From Wocania_A spongiicola (GTDB taxonomy: Bacteria > Bacteroidota > Bacteroidia > Flavobacteriales > Flavobacteriaceae), in NCBI RefSeq assembly GCF_023502325.1, contig NZ_JAMFLZ010000002.1, positions 186,001-250,000 of the forward strand: a stretch of DNA of 64,000 bases. The letters run 5' to 3'. This document shows, piece by piece, positions 8,184 through 16,082 of this stretch (its first letter is position 1; every line of letters begins with the position of its first letter). Both the position numbers and the translations under genes were made by a program. Below the pieces are notes generated by a model. That model searched no databases. It saw nothing but the letters and a program-made list of their open reading frames with translations, and was not told the origin of the DNA.

Positions 8184-9175
8184 TATTTACTTAACTCAAT
8201 CAATTTATCTAAACTTGCTTTTCCTTTACCAGAAAACAACGATTCTTTTGCTATTTCAAAACCTTCTTGATGTGTAATTTGTTTTGTAGTTGCAATCGCT
8301 AATCCGGCATTAGCGCAAACTACATTATTTTGTGCCTCTGTTCCATTACCGCTAATGATATCTACAAATATGTTTGCTGCATCTTTAACCGTGTTTCCTC
8401 CAAAAATTTCGTCTTGCTTAATTTTAGAAACTCCCAAATCTTTTGGAGAAAACAATTTTTCAGTATGATTTGAAACAATTTTAGCTTTTCCTGTTAATGA
8501 AATTTCATCGTATCCATCTAAGGCATAAATAATATTGTAATTTTTATCTGTGTTTTGATATATAAAACTATATAGGCGTAAAAGTTCTAAGCTAAAAACA
8601 CCTAGCATTTGGTTTTTTGGAAATGAAGGATTAACCAAAGGTCCCAACATGTTAAAAAAGGTTTTTACGCCCAACTCTCGTCTGATGGGAGCTACATTTT
8701 TCATAGCAGGGTGAAATAATGGAGCGTGTAATATGCATATGCCTGCTTTATCTAGGCAGCGTTTTAAAAAATCTTCGTTGTTGGAAAACTTTACTCCTAA
8801 ATGCTCCATAACATTTGATGAACCAGAAGTTGATGATACGCCATAGTTACCATGTTTGGAAACGTTGACTCCAGCACCTGCAGTAATAAAGGAGGATAGA
8901 GTAGATATGTTAAAGGTGTTTTTACCGTCGCCACCTGTACCAACTATGTCTACAGCATTAAAGTCTTTGAGGTTTATGGATATGCAAAGTTCTAAAAGAG
9001 CATCTCTAAAGCCTTTCAATTCTTCTATGGTAATACTTCGCATCATGAAAACAGACAGGAAGCATGTTATTTGACTTGGGTTATACATGTCGTTTGATAT
9101 GTTAACAATAACCTGTTTTGCCTCCTCGCTTGAGATGGTTTCGTGATTTATAAGTCTATTTAGTATATTTTTCAT
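8183..9175 (-). CDS. trpD: Anthranilate phosphoribosyltransferase
   Basis: 330 residues. The enzyme transfers phosphoribose from PRPP to anthranilate. The PRPP-binding glycine loop is DIVGTGGDGKNTFNIS (residues ~79-94), followed by AGVNVSKHGNYGVSSTSGSS. It is a stand-alone TrpD, since the glutamine amidotransferase TrpG is a separate upstream gene. It lies 12 bases after trpG and overlaps trpC by one base. Confidence 0.97.
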   Translation of the reverse strand: MKNILNRLINHETISSEEAKQVIVNISNDMYNPSQITCFLSVFMMRSITIEELKGFRDALLELCISINLKDFNAVDIVGTGGDGKNTFNISTLSSFITAGAGVNVSKHGNYGVSSTSGSSNVMEHLGVKFSNNEDFLKRCLDKAGICILHAPLFHPAMKNVAPIRRELGVKTFFNMLGPLVNPSFPKNQMLGVFSLELLRLYSFIYQNTDKNYNIIYALDGYDEISLTGKAKIVSNHTEKLFSPKDLGVSKIKQDEIFGGNTVKDAANIFVDIISGNGTEAQNNVVCANAGLAIATTKQITHQEGFEIAKESLFSGKGKASLDKLIELSK

Positions 9176-9187
9176 CTTTACTATTGG

Positions 9188-9754
9188 CTAATTATTTACC
9201 CAATTTTCTAATATTTTCTTTCCATCTGGTGTCAATACCGATTCTGGATGGTATTGCACACCTCTTACATCGTATATTTTATGTCTTAAAGACATAACTT
9301 GTCCGTTTGCATCAAAAGAAGTGGCTTCTAAACTATCTGGTAATTCTGGATTTACAACCCAAGAATGGTAACGCCCAACTTCAATATTTTTATCTAAGTC
9401 TTTAAAAATGTATTCACCATCAACACTTATGGTTACATTGGTTGCAACGCCGTGATAAACATCGTCTAAATTGATTAATGAGCCTCCAAAAACTTCGCCT
9501 ATAGCTTGTTGACCAAGACAAACACCTAGAATACTTTTCGTAGGGGCGTATTTTTTAATAATAGCCTTTAGTAAACCTGCTTCATCTGGAATTCCTGGAC
9601 CTGGTGATAATACAATTTTATCAAAAGGTTCAACATCTTCTAAAGTTAATTTGTCGTTTCTTACTACTGTTACAGCGCAGTTTAAATCTTCTAAATAATG
9701 TACAAGATTATATGTAAAACTATCGTAATTGTCTATTACTAATACTTTCTTCAT
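9188..9754 (-). CDS. trpG: Anthranilate synthase component II (glutamine amidotransferase)
   Basis: 188 residues. A class I glutamine amidotransferase that supplies ammonia to TrpE. The catalytic triad is visible: Cys79 in GVCLGQQ, and His169 and Glu171 in YHPES. SPGPGIPDEAG forms the oxyanion/glutamine site. The gene starts two bases after the trpE stop. The family also serves p-aminobenzoate synthesis (PabA), but the operon context fixes the role as TrpG; dual use is possible. Confidence 0.96.
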   Translation of the reverse strand: MKKVLVIDNYDSFTYNLVHYLEDLNCAVTVVRNDKLTLEDVEPFDKIVLSPGPGIPDEAGLLKAIIKKYAPTKSILGVCLGQQAIGEVFGGSLINLDDVYHGVATNVTISVDGEYIFKDLDKNIEVGRYHSWVVNPELPDSLEATSFDANGQVMSLRHKIYDVRGVQYHPESVLTPDGKKILENWVNN

Positions 9755-9756
9755 CT

Positions 9757-11163
9757 TTAAATGTCTTCTGCTAATTTAATAGCTTTAGTTAATGCTCCTA
9801 ATTTATTGTAAACTTCTTGTAGCTCGCTTTCTTGATCAGATTTTGAAACCAATCCTGCACCAGCTTGCCAATTAAGTTTGTAATCTTTACTTAAAAAAGT
9901 ACGAATCATAATAGCATGGTTAAAGTTGCCATCAAAATCCATAAAGCCTATAGCTCCCCCATAAAAGGCACGACTTGTTTTTTCGTATTTCTCAATGAGT
10001 TGCATGGCTCTGTGTTTTGGTGCACCACTTAAAGTTCCAGCTGGAAAGGTGTCTGCTACGACTTGCATGGTTGAAGTCTCTTTATGTTTATGTCCTGTAA
10101 CCTTACTTACTAAATGTATAACGTGCGAAAAGAATTGAACTTCGCGATACGTTACCACTTTTACACCGTTCCCATGTCGGCTTAAATCGTTTCTGGCTAA
10201 ATCAACTAGCATAACGTGCTCAGCATTTTCCTTATCATCATTTTTAAGTTTTTCGGCTAAAACTTCATCTTTTTGTTCGTCACCAGTTCTCTTAAATGTT
10301 CCTGCAATAGGATGAATTTCGGCTAGACCATCATCCACAATAAGTTGAGCTTCTGGCGAGCTTCCAAATATTTTAAAATCGCCGTAATCAAAATAGAATA
10401 GGTAAGGCGAGGGGTTAATGCTTCTTAAAGCACGGTAAATATTAAAATCGTCTCCGGTATATTCCTGAGAGAAGCGTCTGGATAAGACCAATTGAAAAAC
10501 ATCTCCGCGTTGGCAATGTTTTCTGGCTACTTCAACATGTTCTCTAAACTCATCATCCGTTAAATTAGATTTAATATCGCCTTTTGAACTGAAGTTATAT
10601 GAGGCAAAATTTTGAACATTAATCAGTTTATCTATGTCATCAATATTATTATGCGTTCCATCATAACAATGCGCAAAAATATAAGCTTCGTTTTTAAAAT
10701 GATTTATAGCTATTATATTCTGATAAACAGCATAATACATATCTGGAATAACTACAGAGTCATCTTTTTTGCTAATTTCAACATCTTCAAAATACCTTAC
10801 GGCATCATAAGCTGTATAACCGAAAATACCGTTATTGATGAATTTGAAATTTTCTTCAGATTTTGTGTCAAAACGTTTAGTGAAATTATGAATTTCGTTA
10901 GTTACATTAACACCTTTTGTTATTTCTAAATCTGTTGTGCTTCCATCTGGGAAGGTTTCAGAGATCACTTCGTTTTCAACTTTTATTGAGGCAATTGGGT
11001 TAAAACAGATATACGAGAAATTCTTATGGCTTCTGTGGTAATCTCCACTTTCCAGAAGGATACTATTGGGGTATTTATCACGTATTTTATAATAAACAGT
11101 AACAGGTGTAATAGTATCTGTTAAGATTTTTTTGTGATGCGTGTAAAGACTAAATTTTTTCAT
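9757..11163 (-). CDS. trpE: Anthranilate synthase component I
   Basis: 468 residues. TrpE converts chorismate and ammonia (from TrpG) to anthranilate. The N-terminal SILLESGDYHR contains the LLES element that binds tryptophan for feedback inhibition, so the enzyme should be allosterically controlled. The chorismate-binding core is at the C-terminus (RGDVFQLVLSRRF, GSSPEAQL, HPIAGTFKR, AEHVMLVDLARND, GTLSGAPKHRAM). It is the first structural gene, about 39 bases after the leader terminator. Attenuation and feedback would therefore act on the same step. Confidence 0.97.
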   Translation of the reverse strand: MKKFSLYTHHKKILTDTITPVTVYYKIRDKYPNSILLESGDYHRSHKNFSYICFNPIASIKVENEVISETFPDGSTTDLEITKGVNVTNEIHNFTKRFDTKSEENFKFINNGIFGYTAYDAVRYFEDVEISKKDDSVVIPDMYYAVYQNIIAINHFKNEAYIFAHCYDGTHNNIDDIDKLINVQNFASYNFSSKGDIKSNLTDDEFREHVEVARKHCQRGDVFQLVLSRRFSQEYTGDDFNIYRALRSINPSPYLFYFDYGDFKIFGSSPEAQLIVDDGLAEIHPIAGTFKRTGDEQKDEVLAEKLKNDDKENAEHVMLVDLARNDLSRHGNGVKVVTYREVQFFSHVIHLVSKVTGHKHKETSTMQVVADTFPAGTLSGAPKHRAMQLIEKYEKTSRAFYGGAIGFMDFDGNFNHAIMIRTFLSKDYKLNWQAGAGLVSKSDQESELQEVYNKLGALTKAIKLAEDI

Positions 11164-11201
11164 CTTATAGTTTTTATTTTATTCTAAAATAACTTTAGAA
11201 C

Positions 11202-11237
11202 AAAGAAAAAAGGCTTGTCGTGAACGACAAGCCTTTT
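11202..11237 (-). terminator. trp attenuator terminator
   Basis: On the minus strand a perfect 9-bp stem GGCTTGTCG/CGACAAGCC closes a TTCA loop, extends to 13 bp with flanking A/T pairs, and is followed by TTTTTTCTTTG. It is a textbook intrinsic terminator placed between the leader peptide and trpE. The loop-side sequence TTCACGA is complementary to TCGTGAA just after the leader peptide, which offers an alternative antiterminator pairing. Confidence 0.92.
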
Positions 11238-11282
11238 GAATATTTTAAGTTTTAAATATACTAGGGATTTACTTCACGAAGA

Positions 11283-11330
11283 TTAGTTTCGAAAGCACCA
11301 CCACCAATTAGTATTTAAAATTTTGTTCAT
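11283..11330 (-). CDS. trpL: trp leader peptide
   Basis: A 15-codon frame, MNKILNTNWWWCFRN, starts at ATG 11330 and stops at TAA 11283-11285. Three consecutive TGG codons (11298-11306) are what a tryptophan-sensing leader needs. It lies 14 or so bases from the predicted transcription start, upstream of a strong terminator and of trpE. Ribosome stalling at the Trp codons when charged tRNA-Trp is scarce should favour the antiterminator. This is too short for ordinary ORF calling. The evidence is codon content and position; expression is not shown. Confidence 0.9.
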   Translation of the reverse strand: MNKILNTNWWWCFRN

Positions 11331-11350
11331 TTTTTGTTTTTTTAACTGCT

Positions 11351-11382
11351 CAAATATAGAAATGAAAATAAAACTAAACAAA
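11351..11382 (-). promoter_or_regulatory. Predicted trp operon promoter
   Basis: On the minus strand TTTG (11379-11382) and TATATTTG (11351-11358) are 20 bases apart. This is close to the Bacteroidetes primary sigma consensus TTTG-N19-TANNTTTG. Transcription would begin near 11344, about 14 bases before the leader peptide ATG. Confidence 0.7.
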
Positions 11383-11457
11383 AGTTTAGTATGTTTTTTA
11401 TTTAAAAGTTTGTTAAACTGTAATATTAGCAACAAACTATTAATTAATTTTATGCTT

Positions 11458-12006
11458 ATGAAATTTAAAGTAATAATTATTGCAATACTATTAACATTTA
11501 GTTGCGCTAAAAGAAATAAAAAAACCGAGGTTGCAATTGATACTACTAGTAAAAAGGAAGTATTAAGTAATGATAATATTATAGGCTTAGATTTAGAGGT
11601 TTACAATTATGAAGGGTTTAAGAAGTTTTTAAATAAAAAAGATGATAAAACTTACGTGATTAATTTTTGGGCAACATGGTGTGCACCTTGTATTAAAGAG
11701 TTGCCATATTTTGAAAAATTAAATGCTAAATACAATAATAAAAATGTTGAAGTTATATTGGTTAGTTTAGATTTTCCTCACTTATACGAATCTAAACTAA
11801 AACCGTTTATAAAAGAAAAGAAACTAAAATCTAAGGTAATTGCTTTAGATGATGCAGATATGAATTCTTGGATTCCTAAGGTAGACAAAAGTTGGTCTGG
11901 TTCTATTCCAGCAACAATTATTTATAATAAAAACGACCGTAAGTTTTTCGAGCAATCTTTTACTTACGAGGAATTACAAAGAGAAATAAAAACATTCTTA
12001 AAATAA
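11458..12006 (+). CDS. TlpA-like thioredoxin-fold lipoprotein
   Basis: 182 residues from ATG 11458. The open frame reaches back to 11323, but that part overlaps the trp promoter and leader on the other strand and is not signal-like, while MKFKVIIIAILLTFSC is a clean lipoprotein signal (Cys16). The redox motif WCAPC (Cys75, Cys78) follows VINFWAT, and the cis-proline is in GSIPATIIY. Such proteins reduce disulfides in the periplasm or at the outer face of a membrane. The gene is six bases from the next thioredoxin-fold gene, so they likely form an operon. Confidence 0.88.
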   Translation: MKFKVIIIAILLTFSCAKRNKKTEVAIDTTSKKEVLSNDNIIGLDLEVYNYEGFKKFLNKKDDKTYVINFWATWCAPCIKELPYFEKLNAKYNNKNVEVILVSLDFPHLYESKLKPFIKEKKLKSKVIALDDADMNSWIPKVDKSWSGSIPATIIYNKNDRKFFEQSFTYEELQREIKTFLK

Positions 12007-12012
12007 AATAAG

Positions 12013-12633
12013 ATGAAAACGAAAATTAAATTAATAGCAACATTGGTAACTGTTATGTGCGTAAGTGCCTTTACAATTACTAATTCGAACAACGGTGATG
12101 GATATAAAGTAGGTGATTTAGCTGAAGACTTTTCACTTAAAAACATTAATGAGACTATGGTATCTTTATCAGATTACAAGGACGCTAAAGGTTTTATTAT
12201 CACATTTACTTGTAATACATGCCCATATGCTGTTATGTATGAAGATAGAATTATCGCATTAAATGAAAAATATGCCAGTAAAGGCTATCCAGTAATTGCA
12301 ATTATGCCAAATAATACTGATGTAAAACCAGGAGATAATTTTGATGCGATGAAATCTAGGGCAAAAAGTAAAGGGTTTACATTTCCATATTTAATTGATG
12401 AAAAACAAGATGTATATCCAAAATATGGAGCTACTAAAACACCGCATATATTTATTTTGCAAAAAACTAGTAAAGGCAATGTGGTTCAATATATAGGGGC
12501 AATAGATGATAATTATAAAGATGCATCGGCTGTTAATACTAAATATGTTGAAAATGCTGTGGATGCATTACTTAATGGAAAAAAAGTTGAACAAACCGAA
12601 ACGAGAGCTATAGGTTGCTCAATTAAAGCATAA
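12013..12633 (+). CDS. Secreted AhpC/TSA-like redoxin with CNTC motif
   Basis: 206 residues with an N-terminal signal peptide. The domain begins GDLAEDFSLKNINE, as in AhpC/TSA peroxiredoxin-like proteins, and has a CNTCP motif (Cys67, Cys70) after FIITFT. The cis-proline region is TKTPHIFIL. The C-x-x-C arrangement suggests thiol:disulfide exchange rather than classical peroxidase chemistry, though that is inference. It directly follows the TlpA-like gene and is closed by a terminator. Confidence 0.83.
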   Translation: MKTKIKLIATLVTVMCVSAFTITNSNNGDGYKVGDLAEDFSLKNINETMVSLSDYKDAKGFIITFTCNTCPYAVMYEDRIIALNEKYASKGYPVIAIMPNNTDVKPGDNFDAMKSRAKSKGFTFPYLIDEKQDVYPKYGATKTPHIFILQKTSKGNVVQYIGAIDDNYKDASAVNTKYVENAVDALLNGKKVEQTETRAIGCSIKA

Positions 12634-12670
12634 AAGCAAAACGTACATTTTTGTAAAGATTAAAATATAA

Positions 12671-12702
12671 AAGTCTGAAGTTTTATACTTCGGACTTTTT
12701 TT
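12671..12702 (+). terminator. Intrinsic terminator after the redoxin pair
   Basis: AGTCTGAAG (12672-12680) pairs with CTTCGGACT (12688-12696) across a 7-base loop, with one G-T pair, and is followed by a run of T. Confidence 0.88.
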
Positions 12703-12758
12703 AGCTATTATTTGATTAGATGTATTAAATTTGTAAGTATCAATTTCAATTTAAAAAA

Positions 12759-13076
12759 ATGGAAAATTTAAGTCAAGAAGAATGGGTGTCGCAATTAGAA
12801 AATGATGATAATGCAGTTATTATTGATGTAAGAACAGATGATGAGGTAGCTGATGGTATTATTGTTAATGCCATTCACATAGATATTTATAAAGGGCAAG
12901 AATTTGTTAATGAGATAGAAGAGCTTGACAAAGATAAAAGCTACTATGTGTATTGCAGGTCTGGTAATAGAAGCGGGCAAGCTTGTAATATTATGAATCA
13001 ATTAGGGTTTGAAAATGCCTATAATCTTGAAGGAGGTATTTTAGAATGGGAAGGCGATCTTGTAGATTTAGATTAA
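12759..13076 (+). CDS. Cytoplasmic rhodanese-like protein
   Basis: 105 residues, a single rhodanese domain without signal peptide. DVRTDDEVADG (from residue 23) and the active-site loop CRSGNRS with Cys66 are conserved, so sulfur transfer or persulfide carriage is feasible. A TAAATTTG box at 12726-12733 may be the -7 element of its promoter. The next gene is a membrane-anchored rhodanese nine bases downstream. Confidence 0.9.
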   Translation: MENLSQEEWVSQLENDDNAVIIDVRTDDEVADGIIVNAIHIDIYKGQEFVNEIEELDKDKSYYVYCRSGNRSGQACNIMNQLGFENAYNLEGGILEWEGDLVDLD

Positions 13077-13085
13077 AATTATTAA

Positions 13086-13487
13086 ATGAAAAAAATAGTA
13101 ATTTTTCTAGTGTTATTAGTAGTAGCAACGATTATTGTTAGTTATTATAAAAAAACAAAAAGTGATGCTAAAGTGGTGTCAGCAGAAGATTTGCAACCCC
13201 TTTTACAATTAGATAACGTACAATTAATTGATGTTAGAACACCAAAAGAATTTAAAGGAGGGCATATTGAAAATGCTCAAAACATAAATTTTTTATCGCC
13301 AGATTTTACAGAAAGCATTAAAAAACTTGACAAAAATAAGCCCTTAATTGTGTACTGTCGCTCTGGAAAAAGAAGCGCGAAAAGTATTAAAAAATTATTT
13401 GAAGCCGGTTTTACTGAAATATACGATTTAGAAGGCGGAATAATTAAATGGAAACAGAAAGGATTTAATTTAAAATCTAATCTTTAA
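13086..13487 (+). CDS. Membrane-anchored or exported rhodanese-like protein
   Basis: 133 residues: a hydrophobic N-terminal segment (residues 3-19) that could be an anchor or signal, then a rhodanese domain with DVRTPKEFKGGHIENA and the loop CRSGKRS (Cys91). The sequence is clearly related to the preceding gene, so the pair places the same chemistry on both sides of the membrane. A terminator follows at once. Confidence 0.88.
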   Translation: MKKIVIFLVLLVVATIIVSYYKKTKSDAKVVSAEDLQPLLQLDNVQLIDVRTPKEFKGGHIENAQNINFLSPDFTESIKKLDKNKPLIVYCRSGKRSAKSIKKLFEAGFTEIYDLEGGIIKWKQKGFNLKSNL

Positions 13488-13512
13488 AACTCTCAGTTTT
13501 GAGAGTTTTTTT
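13486..13512 (+). terminator. Intrinsic terminator after the rhodanese pair
   Basis: AAAACTCTC pairs with GAGAGTTTT across a short loop, followed by T residues. It overlaps the stop codon of the second rhodanese gene. The next ~170 bases, to 13686, hold no gene that I can see; they are very AT-rich and likely contain the promoter of the next gene. Confidence 0.85.
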
Positions 13513-13686
13513 ATGAAATAACATCATAACCAAATATTCATTATATTTGATTCACTCCAAATGATGAGCCTTCATCTTAAATGATTCTATATCATTTATT
13601 ATAAAATTTAAATTCTCCTAAATCATTATTAATAGCAAACTATATAATAGTTATATAGTTAATTAACCAACCAAATAATTTTAATT

Positions 13687-14457
13687 ATGATTAAAAAAAC
13701 AATTTCAGTAATAGCTGTTATTGCTATGGTTTTTAGTGCCACAGTAACAGCAAATGCCCAAGAAGACAAATCATATACTATGTGGGAGAACATTTTGTTA
13801 ACTCCAGATAATACTAAATTAAAAGTATTATCAGAAAACATGAGAAAACATAATGCGCAATACCATAAAGAAGCCCCTTACACAGCAACGGTTTATAATA
13901 TAGTTTCTGGACCCAATTCGGGAAAAATTGTATGGCAAATGGGGCCAATGCATTATAAACATAATGATACGCGTCCTGGTGAAGGAGGGCACGACGAAGA
14001 CTGGAGGGATAACGTAATGCCATATATAAAAAAAATAAATACCATTGAGTATTGGACACAAGACGATAAATTATCTAATACTAGCATGTTAAAAGGAGAA
14101 AGTATAAACTATCCGCTTTTGTTTGTAAGAGTTGGTGAGATTGAAAAAGGACAAGTATCATCGGTAAATCAATTTTACAAATATGTAAGTGAAACTGTTA
14201 AAGCTATGGATGGTGTAAACCCTTGGGGCTTATATTTTAATGAATTTAGACAAGGTGATTTAGGGCGTCATGTAGCTTCGGTAGGTTTTTATAAAAATTG
14301 GACAGAGTTTGATGAAGAAGAAAATAGTTTTAAAAAGACTTTTGAAAAAGTACATGGAGAAGAAAATTGGCAAATGTTTATTGATATGGCTAATAGAACC
14401 TTCTCGAATTCTTGGGACGAAATATGGTCATATAATAAGCATATGAGTGGCCATTAA
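13687..14457 (+). CDS. Exported protein of unknown function
   Basis: 256 residues. A signal peptide ends near TANAQ (residues 1-24), so the mature protein is exported. I do not recognise the family. It is rich in Trp, His, Asp and Glu, with a histidine/glycine/aspartate cluster (GPMHYKHNDTRPGEGGHDEDW) around residues 92-112. Two halves may be related, since each has aromatic pairs after an extended strand, which is compatible with a duplicated alpha/beta-barrel fold; this is a guess. The gene stands alone with its own terminator. Confidence 0.75.
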   Translation: MIKKTISVIAVIAMVFSATVTANAQEDKSYTMWENILLTPDNTKLKVLSENMRKHNAQYHKEAPYTATVYNIVSGPNSGKIVWQMGPMHYKHNDTRPGEGGHDEDWRDNVMPYIKKINTIEYWTQDDKLSNTSMLKGESINYPLLFVRVGEIEKGQVSSVNQFYKYVSETVKAMDGVNPWGLYFNEFRQGDLGRHVASVGFYKNWTEFDEEENSFKKTFEKVHGEENWQMFIDMANRTFSNSWDEIWSYNKHMSGH

Positions 14458-14495
14458 TATATTTTATAAGAAGGCTTTAATCTACTTTTAATTAA

Positions 14496-14536
14496 AAAAC
14501 CTTTGGTGCTTTTTATGCATTTCAAAGGTTTTTTTT
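14496..14536 (+). terminator. Intrinsic terminator after the unknown exported protein
   Basis: AACCTTTG (14498-14505) pairs with CAAAGGTT (14523-14530) around a 17-base loop, and a T8 run follows. Confidence 0.75.
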
Positions 14537-14685
14537 GATTCAATAATTATTTTAACTTCTTTTTGAGTACTTCACCTTTTTTATTTTTAGCCACTATACT
14601 TTTTTTATACTTTTATTAAAAATATGGAAAACAAAAGCTTTGTAGAGCTTTAAAAACACTTAATAAACTACCTAAGAAAAAAGTT

Positions 14686-14997
14686 ATGGATAACGGCTTT
14701 ATAATATTATCAATAATAGCATTATTATTTTTAAGTATATATGGATATACATATGGCTCTATTGCTTTAGCAAAAATTAAACAAAAGAAAGCAGAGAAAA
14801 AAGAATTAATGCTTGAAGAAATTAGGCTTGAAGAAAGAAAAAGAAAACAAGCTATAAGAGATGAAAAACTTAGAAAGCAAAATAAAAGACGTGAAGAAAT
14901 TAATCACGAACTTAAGCTTTTAGAAGAAATGAAACTTAATAATGAGAAGTTGAACAAAATGCGTGTTGAAAAAATGAAGCAGAAAAAAGTGGGATAA
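14686..14997 (+). CDS. Small membrane protein with charged coiled coil
   Basis: 103 residues: one hydrophobic helix (about residues 4-26) followed by a Lys/Glu/Arg-rich segment to the end that should form a single long coiled coil. No catalytic motif is present. Such a layout suits a membrane-tethered scaffold or spacer, but no function can be assigned. A strong bidirectional hairpin follows. Confidence 0.65.
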   Translation: MDNGFIILSIIALLFLSIYGYTYGSIALAKIKQKKAEKKELMLEEIRLEERKRKQAIRDEKLRKQNKRREEINHELKLLEEMKLNNEKLNKMRVEKMKQKKVG

Positions 14998-15016
14998 ATT
15001 CTCATAGTTGTAAAAC

Positions 15017-15058
15017 AAAAAGCCTCAATGTTTTAAATTTAAAACATTGAGGCTTTTT
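15017..15058. terminator. Bidirectional terminator hairpin
   Basis: AAAAAGCCTCAATGTTTT and its complement AAAACATTGAGGCTTTTT form an 18-bp stem, with A/T tails on both sides. It serves the coiled-coil gene on the plus strand and the DUF2807 gene on the minus strand. Confidence 0.9.
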
Positions 15059-15092
15059 GTTTTATTAAACCATTTATAAGCTAAGTCCTTTG

Positions 15093-15932
15093 TTATTTTT
15101 CTCTTTTCTGAATTTTTGATGTATTGGTAAATTTGTCAATAACTATTTTTGGATCATTATATAAATACAAATCACTAGACCCTGTTAAAGAGACAATTAT
15201 TTTATCAGTAACCTCAATAGTGGTATCACTTGCAATCTCGGAATAGAGATTGCAATTTTTTACTGTAAAATTTTTGCCATAAAACTGAGAGTTGTTGTCA
15301 GTTCTTAATAATAAATCATCACTTTCCCCTTCTATATTTACATTTGCACGTTGATATAAATCAGCTTTTAAAATAGGTGAATGAATTAAAGCGTTTAATT
15401 TGCTGTTACCATTTAAAACAATATTGGTACTGTCCGCTGTTAAATTAAGATCCACTTTAGCCTTACCATGGCTTTCAAAATTAAAATATTTGGTTTCTAT
15501 TGTTAACCCAGCTTTCGAGTTTCCAGTTGTTTTAAGGTTAGTATTTGTTATATCCATTGTTGCCAACGAAAATATTTTACTATTATCTCTAGTTTCAATA
15601 TTATTTAAGAAATCATCATAATTCACCTTTATATTTAACCTTTTTTTTGAAGTAATTCTTCTTGTTTTATTAAACGAGAGTACGCTATCTCGAACACTAA
15701 ATGTTATAAATTCGTGAAGGTTTTCATCTGCTTCAACCTCTATAGAGGGTACTTTGTTGAATATAATATCAATTTCAAAATCTTCATCAACAATTATAGT
15801 ATGAAAAGAGTTTAAAGGGGTATGTAAAGTGGTTACATTTCTATTGCCTTTTACCTTCTTTGCTTTTTGAGCTTGGGTTATAAAGCAAATGCTTAAAGAA
15901 AAGATTAATATAAGAAACTGTCTGTTTTTCAT
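15093..15932 (-). CDS. Head-GIN domain (DUF2807) exported protein
   Basis: 279 residues with a signal peptide ending in ITQAQ. The VEADENLHEFI strand matches the DUF2807 putative adhesin-like beta-helix domain and is shared with the neighbouring paralogue at 16083. The domain occupies roughly residues 40-230. The protein is exported; its role is unknown in this family. It is separated from the upstream DUF2807 gene by a terminator, so it may have its own promoter. Confidence 0.82.
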   Translation of the reverse strand: MKNRQFLILIFSLSICFITQAQKAKKVKGNRNVTTLHTPLNSFHTIIVDEDFEIDIIFNKVPSIEVEADENLHEFITFSVRDSVLSFNKTRRITSKKRLNIKVNYDDFLNNIETRDNSKIFSLATMDITNTNLKTTGNSKAGLTIETKYFNFESHGKAKVDLNLTADSTNIVLNGNSKLNALIHSPILKADLYQRANVNIEGESDDLLLRTDNNSQFYGKNFTVKNCNLYSEIASDTTIEVTDKIIVSLTGSSDLYLYNDPKIVIDKFTNTSKIQKREK

Positions 15933-16000
15933 GACTTTATAAGTTGGTTATATAGTTTTAGACCAGTTTTATTATAAAATGTCACATTTAAGTACAAAAC

Positions 16001-16038
16001 AAACCCATCTTAAACTAAACTTAGTTTAAGATGGGTTT
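16001..16038. terminator. Strong hairpin between two DUF2807 genes
   Basis: AAACCCATCTTAAACTAA (16001-16018) pairs perfectly with TTAGTTTAAGATGGGTTT (16021-16038), leaving a 2-base loop. On the minus strand it ends transcription from the PadR-PspC-DUF2807 genes. Confidence 0.85.
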
Positions 16039-16082
16039 TAAAAGGAGTTGGTTATTAAGGTTGGTAAGGTTGGTCGTTTTGT

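Noticed and set aside
11323..11457. N-terminal extension of the TlpA-like protein by 45 residues
   Set aside because: It would cover the trp promoter and leader, lacks signal features, and the internal ATG at 11458 gives a clean lipoprotein signal.
13542..13549. TATATTTG as a promoter -7 box for the exported protein at 13687
   Set aside because: It lies over 130 bases before the gene and no TTTG is at the right distance, so it was not listed.
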